Shown piece after piece: positions 1-8,205 of a stretch of DNA of 38,981 nucleotides. The stretch covers positions 1 to 38,981 of the forward strand of contig JACXVD010000024.1 in NCBI GenBank assembly GCA_014763545.1. Direction: 5' to 3'. This DNA comes from Sphingomonadales bacterium. GTDB lineage: Bacteria > Pseudomonadota > Alphaproteobacteria > Sphingomonadales > Sphingomonadaceae. The position numbers and the translations under genes are program-made. Each line of letters opens with the position of its first letter. Position 1 is the stretch's first letter. The notes beneath the pieces were generated by a model. The model saw nothing but the letters and a program-made list of their open reading frames with translations, was not told where the DNA came from and ran no database searches.

Positions 1-32
1 CTCTTGGGCGGCCAGGCGGGGGTGGCGGGCAT
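1..32 (-). CDS. rsmE: Probable RsmE 16S rRNA m3U1498 methyltransferase, N-terminal fragment
   Basis: Only the first ten codons lie in the window; the gene continues beyond base 1. The ATG complement is at 30-32 and the visible peptide reads MPATPAWPPK. From memory this matches how RsmE proteins start in sphingomonads, where the gene often sits divergent to ubiA. RsmE methylates N3 of U1498 in 16S rRNA. The identification rests on ten residues plus position, so it is tentative. The gene shares a 168-base divergent control region with ubiA. Confidence 0.4.
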   Translation of the reverse strand, partial: MPATPAWPPK

Positions 33-154
33 GATCTGCGCCTGTCCTACCGATTAGGAATGTGCCAAGGAAGGGGCCATGTCGCACATTCGCCTCTACG
101 CTCCGCCGATCGAAATCGCCGCCCGATGCGGCCCGGTTTTTCCGGCCCAGGACA

Positions 155-171
155 GTGTAACATGTGTAACA
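155..171. repeat. Tandem GTGTAACA repeat upstream of ubiA
   Basis: GTGTAACA occurs twice, at 155-162 and 164-171, separated by one T, about 30 bases before the ubiA start and within the rsmE/ubiA divergent region. The two copies sit one helical turn apart on the same strand. A regulator site is possible, but no known consensus is matched. Confidence 0.35.
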
Positions 172-200
172 GGTCTCGGCCCCGCAGGGGGTATGGCGGC

Positions 201-1112
201 GTGACCGGCGAAGCGATCGTCCCCGATAGCGAGCACAAGAGCCTCATCGCCCGGTTGCCGCAATTGCCGCGCGATCTGGCCATGCTGGCCCGGTTCGACC
301 GGCCGATCGGCTGGTGGCTGCTGTTCTGGCCCTGCGCCTGGGGCGCCTGGCTGGCCGGGCGCGGGTTGCAGCTGGAAATGATCGCCTGGTTCCTGCTCGG
401 CAGCATCGCCATGCGCGGGGCGGGTTGCGTGTATAACGACATCGTCGACGCCGATCTCGACCGGCAGGTGGCGCGCACGGCCAGCCGCCCGGTGGCGAGC
501 GGGCGGGTCAGCCTGAAGCTTGCCTGGGGCTGGCTGCTGGCGTTGTGCGCCGTGGGGCTGGTGGTGCTGCTGCAACTGCGCTGGCAGGCGCAGCTGGTGG
601 CGCTGGGCAGCCTGGCGCTGGTCGCCGCCTATCCCTTCATGAAGCGGATCACCTGGTGGCCGCAGGCGTGGCTGGGGCTTGTCTTCACCTGGGGCGCGCC
701 GGTCGGCTGGGTGGCGATGCGGGGGGACCGGCTGGAGGTGATGGCCGCGCTCTACGCAGGCGCGCTGCTGTGGTGCGTCGGTTACGACACGATCTACGCG
801 CTGCAGGACCGGGAAGACGACGCGCTGGTCGGCATCCGCAGCTCGGCCCTGCGGTTGGGCAGCAGGGTGAAGGCGGGAATATGGGCGTTCTATTGCGGCG
901 CGGTGGCGCTGTGGGGGCTGGCCTTCTGGCTGCTGCGGGCCGATTGGGTGGCCTTGCTGGCGCTGGTGCCGGTGGCGGCGCACCTGTTCTGGCAGGCGGG
1001 CACGCTCGACCCGGCAGACCCGGACAACCCGCTCGCCCGCTTCCGCTCCAACCGCAACGCCGGGCTGCTGCTGGCGGCGGCCTGCTTCGTGGTCGGCAAC
1101 GCCGGGGCCTGA
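201..1112 (+). CDS. ubiA: 4-hydroxybenzoate polyprenyltransferase UbiA
   Basis: Integral membrane prenyltransferase that attaches the polyprenyl chain to 4-hydroxybenzoate in ubiquinone synthesis. The protein of 303 residues has the first Asp-rich motif at 79-87 (NDIVDADLD), followed by RTASRP, and the second motif around 196-206 (YDTIY...DREDD); these bind Mg2+ and the diphosphate. Several hydrophobic helices fill the rest. I chose the GTG at 201: a purine-rich CAGGGGG lies about nine bases upstream, and the open frame back to base 60 is Arg/Cys-rich and unlike UbiA N-termini. It converges on the VOC gene with 84 bases between. The family is clear; 4-hydroxybenzoate as substrate is the usual role in proteobacteria. 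Confidence 0.92.
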   Translation: MTGEAIVPDSEHKSLIARLPQLPRDLAMLARFDRPIGWWLLFWPCAWGAWLAGRGLQLEMIAWFLLGSIAMRGAGCVYNDIVDADLDRQVARTASRPVASGRVSLKLAWGWLLALCAVGLVVLLQLRWQAQLVALGSLALVAAYPFMKRITWWPQAWLGLVFTWGAPVGWVAMRGDRLEVMAALYAGALLWCVGYDTIYALQDREDDALVGIRSSALRLGSRVKAGIWAFYCGAVALWGLAFWLLRADWVALLALVPVAAHLFWQAGTLDPADPDNPLARFRSNRNAGLLLAAACFVVGNAGA

Positions 1113-1196
1113 CGGGCGGTGTGCAACCTCTATCGGGTGACGAAAAGCGCGGCACGAAAAAGCCGGTCGGCACGGCGCCAGCGCGCGGCCTCCGGC

Positions 1197-1568
1197 TCAT
1201 TCATAGCTCACCAGTTCCCACTCGATCCCGTCCCAGTCGAAGAAATAGAACCGGCGGCCCGGCTCGTAGTCGGAATGGTTGAAGGGCACGAGGCCGACCT
1301 TGGTTACCACCGCTTCGGCTGCGGCGAGGTCGTCGACCACCAGCCCGATGTGGTTGAGCGGCGCGCCCTTGGCAAACTGCCCGGCGACCTCGGGATGGGT
1401 GTAGACCGCGACATAGGCATGGTCGTCGCCGACATGGATCGTCTCGCCGCCCGACTGAGCAGGTCCGCGCCAGCGAATGTGCCAGCCGCACAAGTTTTCC
1501 AGCAACGCGGCGCTGCGTTCGATGTCGGTGACCGAAATATTGGCGTGTTCGAGATAGCCGCGGGGCAT
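1197..1568 (-). CDS. VOC-family (glyoxalase/dioxygenase fold) protein
   Basis: Small metalloprotein of 123 residues with one vicinal-oxygen-chelate module pair. Candidate metal ligands are H8 on the first strand, H73 (LNHIGLVVDD) and E118 near the C-terminus in the DG-x-x-x-E-L context. The start at 1568 is supported by AGGAAAGGA seven to fifteen bases upstream; 18 extra codons of open frame precede it and are ignored. Members include glyoxalase I, fosfomycin-resistance proteins and ring-cleaving dioxygenases, and sequence alone does not fix the substrate. It diverges from soxR across a SoxR box, so it is a likely SoxR target with a role in electrophile or redox-drug defence (inference). Confidence 0.85.
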   Translation of the reverse strand: MPRGYLEHANISVTDIERSAALLENLCGWHIRWRGPAQSGGETIHVGDDHAYVAVYTHPEVAGQFAKGAPLNHIGLVVDDLAAAEAVVTKVGLVPFNHSDYEPGRRFYFFDWDGIEWELVSYE

Positions 1569-1607
1569 GCGATGTCCTTTCCTGCGTGACGAATCAGTGT
1601 CTGGCCT

Positions 1608-1638
1608 ATCCTGCAACCTCAAGCTAACTTGAGATCAA
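1608..1638 (-). promoter_or_regulatory. Candidate SoxR-controlled promoter and SoxR box
   Basis: Bases 1617-1634 read CCTCAAGCTAACTTGAGA, differing at two positions from the enteric soxS operator CCTCAAGTTAACTTGAGG as I recall it. Arms CTCAAG and CTTGAG are perfect over six bases. On the minus strand a TTGATC (-35) at 1633-1638 and a weak CAGGAT (-10) at 1608-1613 are 19 bases apart, the long spacer typical of MerR-family activated promoters. That arrangement points at the VOC gene; the plus-strand hexamers for soxR are weaker. Confidence 0.75.
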
Positions 1639-1661
1639 GCAATAAGTGCGAAAGGCGGATC

Positions 1662-2117
1662 ATGGCGAGCAGGCAGTTGAACAAGAACGATATTCTGACC
1701 ATCGGCGAGCTGTCCCGGCGCACCGGCTTGGCCGTATCCGCGATCCGCTATTACGAGGAGAAGGGGCTGGTCGAGCCGCTGCGCAGCGGGGGCAACCAGC
1801 GGCGCTTCCTGCGCAGCGACATCCGCCGGCTGAGTTTCGTGGTCATCGCACAGAGGCTCGGCCTGTCGCTCGGGGACATCGAGGCGCAGCTTTCGCGTCT
1901 GCCACAGGGCCGCACGCCCACGGCGCACGACTGGCGGGCGATCAGCCGCGCGATCCGCAAGGAAATCGACGCCCGCATCGCCTTGCTCGAACGCACGCGC
2001 GAGAAGCTGGACGAATGCATCGGCTGTGGCTGCCTCAGCCTGCAACGCTGCCGCCTCTACAATCGCGACGATATCGCAGCGAAGAATGGCGCGGGGCCGC
2101 GCTACGTGCTCGGTTGA
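1662..2117 (+). CDS. soxR: Redox-sensitive transcriptional activator SoxR
   Basis: MerR-family regulator of 151 residues. The N-terminal winged helix-turn-helix runs from about 11 to 80 (LTIGELSRRTGLAVSAIRYY), followed by a dimerisation helix. The C-terminal cluster motif CIGCGCLSLQRC places cysteines at 119, 122, 124 and 130, the 2Fe-2S ligands of SoxR. The family senses redox-cycling compounds by oxidation of this cluster. The start at 1662 has AAAGGCGG just upstream; an 11-codon extension is possible but less likely. Outside enterics SoxR usually controls a few oxidoreductase or transport genes directly, and no soxS is seen. Likely targets here are the divergent VOC gene and perhaps the aldehyde dehydrogenase 70 bases downstream. 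Confidence 0.95.
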   Translation: MASRQLNKNDILTIGELSRRTGLAVSAIRYYEEKGLVEPLRSGGNQRRFLRSDIRRLSFVVIAQRLGLSLGDIEAQLSRLPQGRTPTAHDWRAISRAIRKEIDARIALLERTREKLDECIGCGCLSLQRCRLYNRDDIAAKNGAGPRYVLG

Positions 2118-2187
2118 GCCATGGCCTCCGCTCGTCCGATGGCCTAGGATGCAAAAAGATTACCTTACCGACTCAGGAGATTTCCCC

Positions 2188-3621
2188 ATGGCGACAGGAT
2201 ATGACGCCGATCTCGCGCTTTACATCGACGGCACATGGCGCAGCGGCGAGGGCCGCGACACGCTCGATGTGGTCGACCCGGCCAGCGGCGAGACCATCGG
2301 TGCGGTGCCGCTCGCGAACGAAGCGGACCTTGACGAAGCACTCGCCGCCGCCGACCGCGCCTTCCCGGCGTGGCGCGACATGGACGTCGAAAAACGCGGC
2401 GCGATCCTGAAGAAAGCTGCTGCTCTGCTGATGGAGCGCAGCGACGACATCGCGCGGCTGCTGACGCTCGAACAGGGCAAGCCGCTGGCGCAGGCCAAGG
2501 GCGAAGTCGCGGGATCCGCGCAATTGCTCGAATGGGCGGCGGAAGAGGCCAAGCGGCTCTATGGCCGTGTGCTCGTCCGCCCGCCGGGCCAGCGGTCGAT
2601 CGTGATCCGCCAGCCGATCGGGCCGGTGGCAGCGTTCAGCCCGTGGAATTTCCCGCTCTATCTGATGGCCAAGAAACTGGCCCCGGCGCTCGCCTGCGGC
2701 TGCGTGGTGATTTCCAAGCCGCCGGAAGAGACGCCGGGCTGCACCGGTGCGCTGATGCGCGCGCTGCACGATGCGGGCGTGCCTGCGGGCGTGGCGCAGC
2801 TGGTGCATGGCGTGCCCGACATGGTCAGCCGCCACCTGCTGGCGTCGCCGGTGATCCGCAAGCTGAGCTTCACCGGCTCGGTTCCGGTCGGCAAGCATCT
2901 GATGAAGCTGGCTGCGGACGGGCTGAAGCGCGTCACCATGGAACTGGGCGGGCACGCGCCGGTGCTGGTGTTCGACGATGTCGACCTCGACCGCGTGCTC
3001 GATATGGCGGTGCCGCAGAAATACCGCAACGCAGGCCAGGTCTGCGTCAGCCCGACCCGTTTCTTCGTGCAGGACAGCCTGCACGACCGCTTCGTCGAAG
3101 GCTTCGCCGCACGGGCCAAGGCGGTGAAGGTCGGCCACGGGCTGGAGGAAGGGGTGCAGATGGGCCCGCTCGCCAACGTCCGCCGCCCCGATGCGATCGG
3201 CGATCTGGTCGGCGATGCCGTGGCGCAGGGCGCGACGCTGGCTGAAGGCGGGGTGCGCGGCAATGCCGGGTTCTTCTTCCAGCCGACGCTGCTCGCCAAT
3301 GTGCCCGACAGCGCCAAGGTGATGAACAGCGAACCCTTCGGCCCGATCGCAGTGACGCAGGGCTTCGCCACGTTGGAAGAGGCGATCGCCAAGGCCAATC
3401 GCCTGCCTTACGGCCTGGCCGCCTTCGCCTTCACCAACGATCTGCACCGCGCGGGCGCGCTGGGTGAGGGGATCGAGTCGGGCATGGTCGGCATCAACAC
3501 TTTCGCCATCAGCGCGGTCGATTCGCCCTTCGGCGGGGTCAAGGAATCGGGCTTCGGCAGCGAAGGCGGGCCGGAAGGGTTCGACGCCTATCTGGTGACC
3601 AAGGCGATCCACCAGGCCTGA
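2188..3621 (+). CDS. NAD(P)-dependent aldehyde dehydrogenase, succinate-semialdehyde dehydrogenase-like
   Basis: Soluble dehydrogenase of 477 residues, the usual family length. Landmarks are N154 in the SPWNFP segment, K177 in the ISKPPEE segment, the general base E252 in MELGG, and the catalytic cysteine C286 in NAGQVC; the C-terminus keeps GGVKESGFGSEGG. It oxidises an aldehyde to the acid using NAD+ or NADP+. The overall pattern resembles succinate-semialdehyde or glutarate-semialdehyde dehydrogenases, but the substrate cannot be fixed. The ATG at 2188 has CAGGAGA eight bases upstream; the longer open frame overlaps soxR and is rejected. It lies 70 bases after soxR on the same strand, which fits a carbonyl-stress role, though co-regulation is inference. 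Confidence 0.93.
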   Translation: MATGYDADLALYIDGTWRSGEGRDTLDVVDPASGETIGAVPLANEADLDEALAAADRAFPAWRDMDVEKRGAILKKAAALLMERSDDIARLLTLEQGKPLAQAKGEVAGSAQLLEWAAEEAKRLYGRVLVRPPGQRSIVIRQPIGPVAAFSPWNFPLYLMAKKLAPALACGCVVISKPPEETPGCTGALMRALHDAGVPAGVAQLVHGVPDMVSRHLLASPVIRKLSFTGSVPVGKHLMKLAADGLKRVTMELGGHAPVLVFDDVDLDRVLDMAVPQKYRNAGQVCVSPTRFFVQDSLHDRFVEGFAARAKAVKVGHGLEEGVQMGPLANVRRPDAIGDLVGDAVAQGATLAEGGVRGNAGFFFQPTLLANVPDSAKVMNSEPFGPIAVTQGFATLEEAIAKANRLPYGLAAFAFTNDLHRAGALGEGIESGMVGINTFAISAVDSPFGGVKESGFGSEGGPEGFDAYLVTKAIHQA

Positions 3622-3704
3622 GCATTATCGCCCGGTGTCCGGTGCGAACCGGGCTGCCGGGCGGAATTGTTGCTGGTCGGGAGCGTCGCGCCCGGTTTTG
3701 CCCC

Positions 3705-4235
3705 TCAGGCGCGTTCGGGGCCCAGTTCCGGGTCAAGATCGCGCGGGCGGGCGAAATGGACCAGCTTGCCGCAATCGCCGCTGAGATCGTGCCAGTCGTC
3801 GATGTCGAGTTCGACCACGGCATAGGCGGCGGTGGGGAACTTGCGCACCGCTTCGTGGAACAGATCGTTCTCGTTGGCGGGCGGGATCAGCGCGAACAGC
3901 AGTTCCTGCAACCCCGGGTTATGGCCCGAAACCAGCACCCGGTCGGCATCGCCGCCCTCTTCGCGCAGGATGTCGAGGATGGTCTGCGGGCTGGCGAGAT
4001 AGAGCTGCTTGTCCCAGGTCACGTCGAGTTCGGGCAGGCCGATCTCCAGCGTCGCCTTCACCCGTTCGGCGGGGCTGGCGATCACCTTGTCCCACTTGAT
4101 TCCATGGTCGCGGATGTGGCGACCGATCAGTTCCGCCCCGCGCTGCCCGCGTCCGTTCAGCCCGCGATCGAAATCGCGCTTGGCGGAATCGTCCCAGTCG
4201 GACTTGGCATGGCGCAGGATACCCAGGATTTTCAC
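3705..4235 (-). CDS. SixA-like histidine phosphatase family protein
   Basis: Histidine phosphatase (phosphoglycerate mutase-like fold) of 176 residues. The catalytic RH motif is R8-H9 (LRHAKS), with R58 in SPAERVKAT and the second histidine H105 in SGHNPG. Relatives include SixA, which dephosphorylates phosphohistidine on phosphotransfer proteins, but many members have unknown substrates. Its ATG at 4235 overlaps the stop of the upstream helicase in an ATGA junction, so the two are probably translationally coupled. No partner phosphorelay gene adjoins it. Confidence 0.88.
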   Translation of the reverse strand: MKILGILRHAKSDWDDSAKRDFDRGLNGRGQRGAELIGRHIRDHGIKWDKVIASPAERVKATLEIGLPELDVTWDKQLYLASPQTILDILREEGGDADRVLVSGHNPGLQELLFALIPPANENDLFHEAVRKFPTAAYAVVELDIDDWHDLSGDCGKLVHFARPRDLDPELGPERA

Positions 4236-6967
4236 GCGCCAGCCGATCCTTCTCCGATGCCGGACGTAACGTCATCCGGCGGTTCTCCAATACCGCAAAC
4301 ACCTTTGGCGAGCCGTTGTAAAGCCTCCTCCAGCGTCAGGCGCATGACAGGCGTGCCCGGCGGGAAGGCAGAGAGCAAGCGGCTGGGGAAGGCGGCGGAA
4401 AGGACGACGAAATGGCCGCGGTCGTCCTTGCTGCGGATCAGGCGCCCGAACGCCTGCGCCAGCCGAGCGCGGATGATCCGGTCGTCATAGGCATTGCCGC
4501 CCTGCGTTGCCCGGCGTGCGCGATGCAGGATCGTCGGGCGCGGCCAGGGCACCTGTTCCATCACCACGCAGCGCAGGCTCTTGCCCGGCACATCCACCCC
4601 GTCGCGTAGCGCATCGGTGCCCAGCAGGCTGGCGGCGGGATCGTCGCGGAAAATGTCGACCAGCGTGCCGGTGTCGATCGGGTCGACATGCTGGGCGTAA
4701 AGCGGCAGCCCTTCGCGCGCCAGCCGGTCGGCAATCCGGCCATGCACCGCGCGCAGGCGGCGGATCGCGGTGAACAGCCCCAGCACCCCGCCGCCGCAGG
4801 TCTCGATAATCCGCGCATAGGCCCCGGCGAGGGCCGGAATGTCGCCCTTGGCAATATCGGTGACGATCAGCACTTCGGCATTGGCCGCATAATCGAACGG
4901 GCTTTCCGCAGCGGACAGGCGCGGCGTAGTATCGATATGCGGGGCGCCCGATCGGGCGATGGCGCTTTCCCAATCATCGCCATCCTTCAGCGTGGCGCTG
5001 GTCAGCATCACGCCGTGTGCCGGTTCCAGCACCACCCGGGCAAAGGGTTTCATCGGATCGAGCCAGCGCCGGTGGATGCCGATGTCGAATTCGCGCGCAT
5101 CGCTGCGGTCGACCGCCAGCCAGTCGACGAATTCGGGATCCGCCGGGCCGCCCATCCGGTCGAGTAACGCTTCCCACGCGGCCAGCAGATCGACCCGCCA
5201 GCCCAGCGAATGGCGCGCGCCCTCGATCCGGGCGCGGGTCTGCCCGTCGAGCCAGTCGGGTGCGTCTTCCAGCACCGCCTCCAGCCGCGTGCCGAGCTTC
5301 ATCAGCGGGCTGCGGATGGCGGACAGGGCGCTGGCGGCCTGCTGGGCGACTTCGATGAACGGGCCGGGAAGCTGGGCGATTTCGGTTTCGATGCCATAGC
5401 CCGCTTCCTGCCCGCTTTCGTCGCGGGCATAGGCAAGGCTGCGCACAGCGGCGAGCAGCGCCTCGACCGGGCCCGAGGGTTCGTTGTCGCCCAGCCGCTG
5501 CAGCCAGCCGTCCGAGGGAAGAGCCTCGGCAGCGTGGATCGCGGCTTCCACCGCCTTGCCGCCTTCCTCATCATAGGAAGCGACATCGGCCAACCGGGCG
5601 GCGAGGCCCCGGCGGCGACCGCGGCTCTTCTTCTCCGGGCCGATGATCCAGCGGCGCAGCTCGATCGCTTCCTGCCCGGTCAACGCGGCAGCGAAGGTGG
5701 AATCCGCCGCTTCGAACACATGGTGCCCTTCATCGAACACGACGCGTGTCGGGCGCTGCGCATGGTCCCTGCCGCGCGCCGCATTGACCATCACCAGCGC
5801 ATGGTTGGCGATCACCAGATCGGCTTGCGCGCTTGCCCGGGCGGATCGTTCGATGAAGCATTTGCGGTAATGCGGGCAGCCGGCATAGACGCATTCGCCG
5901 CGCTGGTCGGTCAGCGCAGCGATCCCGCGCCGGGGGAACAGCGTGCCCAGCCAGCCGGGCAGGTCGCCGCCGACGATATCGCCATCGCGGCTATAGGTGG
6001 CCCAGCGGGCGACCAGCTGTGCCAGCACCGCCGCCCGCCCGCCGAAGCCACCCTGCAGCGCATCTTCGAGATTGAGCAGGCACAGGTAGTTTTCCCGCCC
6101 CTTGCGCACCACGACCGGGCGCGACCCGTCCGCCCGCCTTTCCGGCCAGGCGCGGCGGCTTTCGCTGCGCAGCTGGCGCTGGAGGTTCTTGGTGAAGGTC
6201 GATACCCACACCGTGCCCCCCGACTGGCGCGCCCACAGCGAGGCAGGCGAGAGATAGCCGAGCGTCTTGCCGATGCCCGTGCCGGCTTGCGCCAGCAGCA
6301 GGTGCGGGGTTCGCTCCGCCTTGCGCGGGGCGAAGACATGGCCCGCTTCGCCGGCATAGGATCGCTGGCCTTCGCGCACCTCCGCTCCTTCGCCGGTGAG
6401 TGCGGCGAGCTGCGCCTCGATCTCCGCCGGGGCGAGCGCAATTTGCCGGGGTTGCGGACGCTCGGGCGCGTCTTCCCATTCGGGAAGGCGGGAAAAGAGC
6501 CATTTTTCCGCCCGCTCGGGCCTGGCGATATGCGGGGCGAGCACCCCTGCCCAGGGCCAGCGCATCCGGGCAAGCGACTGCAGCGCACTCCACGCGCCCT
6601 CGCGCTCGGGCCAGGCGGGATCCTCGCAATGGTCCAGCAAAGTGCCCGCGGCGCGTTGCAGCAGTGCCGGGACCGAGGCATCGTCCTTCGGCTCGTCCAG
6701 CTCAAGCGCGTGGGCCAGCCCCTTGGGCGTCGGCACGCAAAATCGCGCCGGGTGGATGAAGGCGAACAGTTCCAGCAGGTCCAGCCCCGATAAATCCGGA
6801 TAGCCGAGCCGACTGGCGACCAGCGGCGCATTGAGCAGCAAGAGCGGCGTATCCGCCGCCGCCATGATCGCCTCGCCCTTCGAACAGCTGCGCGTCGCGC
6901 CATTCGCATCGCGCAGCCAGGTGCCGGCATGGCTGGCATGGAGCGCAGGGAGGGGCAGGGCGGGCAT
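4232..6967 (-). CDS. DinG/XPD-type superfamily 2 ATP-dependent DNA helicase
   Basis: Protein of 911 residues. An N-terminal region of about 220 residues without recognised motifs precedes Walker A at 226-235 (AQAGTGIGKT). Cysteines at 296, 359, 364 and 370 are spaced like the 4Fe-4S cluster of XPD and DinG helicases, and the Walker B/DEAH-type motif is DEGHH at 412-416. The C-terminal motor half holds motif VI-like QAFGRLIRSKDDRG. Such enzymes unwind DNA 5' to 3' and act on R-loops, D-loops or damaged forks. The start at 6967 has GAGGGGG just upstream. The mlaA gene precedes it and sixA overlaps its end. The long N-terminal extension relative to E. coli DinG is the main difference. Confidence 0.9.
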   Translation of the reverse strand: MPALPLPALHASHAGTWLRDANGATRSCSKGEAIMAAADTPLLLLNAPLVASRLGYPDLSGLDLLELFAFIHPARFCVPTPKGLAHALELDEPKDDASVPALLQRAAGTLLDHCEDPAWPEREGAWSALQSLARMRWPWAGVLAPHIARPERAEKWLFSRLPEWEDAPERPQPRQIALAPAEIEAQLAALTGEGAEVREGQRSYAGEAGHVFAPRKAERTPHLLLAQAGTGIGKTLGYLSPASLWARQSGGTVWVSTFTKNLQRQLRSESRRAWPERRADGSRPVVVRKGRENYLCLLNLEDALQGGFGGRAAVLAQLVARWATYSRDGDIVGGDLPGWLGTLFPRRGIAALTDQRGECVYAGCPHYRKCFIERSARASAQADLVIANHALVMVNAARGRDHAQRPTRVVFDEGHHVFEAADSTFAAALTGQEAIELRRWIIGPEKKSRGRRRGLAARLADVASYDEEGGKAVEAAIHAAEALPSDGWLQRLGDNEPSGPVEALLAAVRSLAYARDESGQEAGYGIETEIAQLPGPFIEVAQQAASALSAIRSPLMKLGTRLEAVLEDAPDWLDGQTRARIEGARHSLGWRVDLLAAWEALLDRMGGPADPEFVDWLAVDRSDAREFDIGIHRRWLDPMKPFARVVLEPAHGVMLTSATLKDGDDWESAIARSGAPHIDTTPRLSAAESPFDYAANAEVLIVTDIAKGDIPALAGAYARIIETCGGGVLGLFTAIRRLRAVHGRIADRLAREGLPLYAQHVDPIDTGTLVDIFRDDPAASLLGTDALRDGVDVPGKSLRCVVMEQVPWPRPTILHRARRATQGGNAYDDRIIRARLAQAFGRLIRSKDDRGHFVVLSAAFPSRLLSAFPPGTPVMRLTLEEALQRLAKGVCGIGEPPDDVTSGIGEGSAGA

Positions 6968-6989
6968 GCCCCCTCAATAGAACGAAAGG

Positions 6990-7012
6990 AAAACGCCGGG
7001 CAAGCGCCCTGC
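6990..7012 (-). terminator. Weak intrinsic terminator after mlaA
   Basis: On the minus strand GCAGGGC-GCTT-GCCCGGC forms an imperfect stem followed by GTTTTCC, directly after the mlaA stop codon and before the helicase start. The stem is short, with one mismatch. Confidence 0.35.
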
Positions 7013-7017
7013 GCGGC

Positions 7018-8205
7018 TCAGGCGGGGGAAAGCACGCCTTCGGGCTGGGGGGCGGCGGCCTCGACCGGGTCAGCCTGCGGCTGGTCCACCGGGGCTGCGG
7101 GTGCCGCTTCGCCTGTCGGTGCGGGCACCTCCGCCTGCGGGGCCTGCTCGACCTGCGGGGCTGGTTCCACCGGCGGCTGCGCAGTGCCCTTCGCCGCTGC
7201 TTCGTCCTCCGCCTTGTTGGCGGCAGCGAGCGGATCGTAATCTTCCCAGGTGAAATTGGGGGTGGCGCGCTTGCCCTTGAGATAGTCGATCTCGGCCTGT
7301 CGCTTCTGCAGGTAGAACTCGCGCATGGCGATATAGCCGTTCGATCCTTCGTCGCGCAGTTCGGTAATCTGGTCGTCGTTGGCGACCCGCTCGGTCAGCG
7401 CGGACAGCGTGCCCTTGCTCAGCGAATAGACGGGTGAGGTCAGCGGCTTGCCCACGGCGAAAGGCACCAGCGACAGGTCGACCACGCGGCCGAACAGGTC
7501 GCGCACCGTAGTCGCGCCGATCAGCGGCAGGAACAGGTAGGGGCCCGGGCCGACGCCGTAATAGCCCAGCGTGTCGGCCAGCCCGTTGGAGCGGCGCGGC
7601 AGGTTGAACGGCTTCTTCTTGGCGACGTCGATCAGCCCGCCCAGGCCAAGGGTGGAGTTGATCACGAACCGCCCCAGCGTTTCCACCGCCTTGCCGGGTT
7701 TGCCCTGCAGCAGGAAGTTGAGGAAGACGACGGGCTCGTCGAGATTGTTGATGACGTTCGAAATGCCCATGCGGATCGGGGAAGGCACACCCTTTTCGTA
7801 GCCATGAGCCACCGGCCCGACGATCGCATCGTCGAGCGCCTGCACCGCCTGATAGCTGGCGAGATTGACCTTGGCCGCCGGATCCTGGTCGGATTCGAGC
7901 GACTCGCCCGACACGACAATGACATTGAGTTCCTCCTCGCTGCCGGTCGCGTCTTGCGCGGGCGCCTCGGCCTGGTCCTGCACCTGCGGCGACGCGGCGG
8001 GCGCTGCGTCGGGCGTTTCGTCCGGGGTTGGCTGGGCGGGGGCCGGATCGGCTTGTGCGAACGAATAGGAATTGCGCGCTGAGGGCAGCGACAGCACCGC
8101 CGCGGGTGCGTGGGCAGGCGCGAAAGCCACTGCATCCATTCCGCCGTGGGCAGGTGCGGGATTGCCGGCCAGCAGTGCGGCAAGGGCGATGGTGGAAACG
8201 GTCAA
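7018..8205 (-). CDS. mlaA: MlaA (VacJ)-type phospholipid transport protein, non-lipidated form
   Basis: The core at about residues 130-320 has the MlaA signature (NVINNLDEPVVFLNFLLQG, FVINSTLGLGGLIDVA, GPGPYLFLPLIG). MlaA sits in the outer membrane with porins and passes mislocalised phospholipids to MlaC for return to the inner membrane. Pro/Ala/Glu-rich low-complexity segments flank the core at both ends. I favour a TTG start at 8205 because AGAGGGA lies seven bases upstream and it opens directly on a signal-like hydrophobic stretch; the ATG at 8247, with a basic leader but weak ribosome site, is the alternative. Where the family has a lipobox (LLAGC) this protein reads LLAGN, so it is probably not a lipoprotein. 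No other mla genes are nearby. Confidence 0.88.
   Translation of the reverse strand: MTVSTIALAALLAGNPAPAHGGMDAVAFAPAHAPAAVLSLPSARNSYSFAQADPAPAQPTPDETPDAAPAASPQVQDQAEAPAQDATGSEEELNVIVVSGESLESDQDPAAKVNLASYQAVQALDDAIVGPVAHGYEKGVPSPIRMGISNVINNLDEPVVFLNFLLQGKPGKAVETLGRFVINSTLGLGGLIDVAKKKPFNLPRRSNGLADTLGYYGVGPGPYLFLPLIGATTVRDLFGRVVDLSLVPFAVGKPLTSPVYSLSKGTLSALTERVANDDQITELRDEGSNGYIAMREFYLQKRQAEIDYLKGKRATPNFTWEDYDPLAAANKAEDEAAAKGTAQPPVEPAPQVEQAPQAEVPAPTGEAAPAAPVDQPQADPVEAAAPQPEGVLSPA

Noticed and set aside
2173-3612. 479-residue minus-strand frame
   Set aside because: It is exactly antisense to the aldehyde dehydrogenase and His/Arg-rich, a by-product of GC-rich codon use.
3630-3700. CCCGGT/ACCGGG inverted repeat between the ALDH and histidine phosphatase genes as a terminator
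   Set aside because: The arms are only six bases with a long loop and no T tract follows.
5210-6793. 527-residue plus-strand frame
   Set aside because: It is antisense to the helicase and has no recognisable motif.
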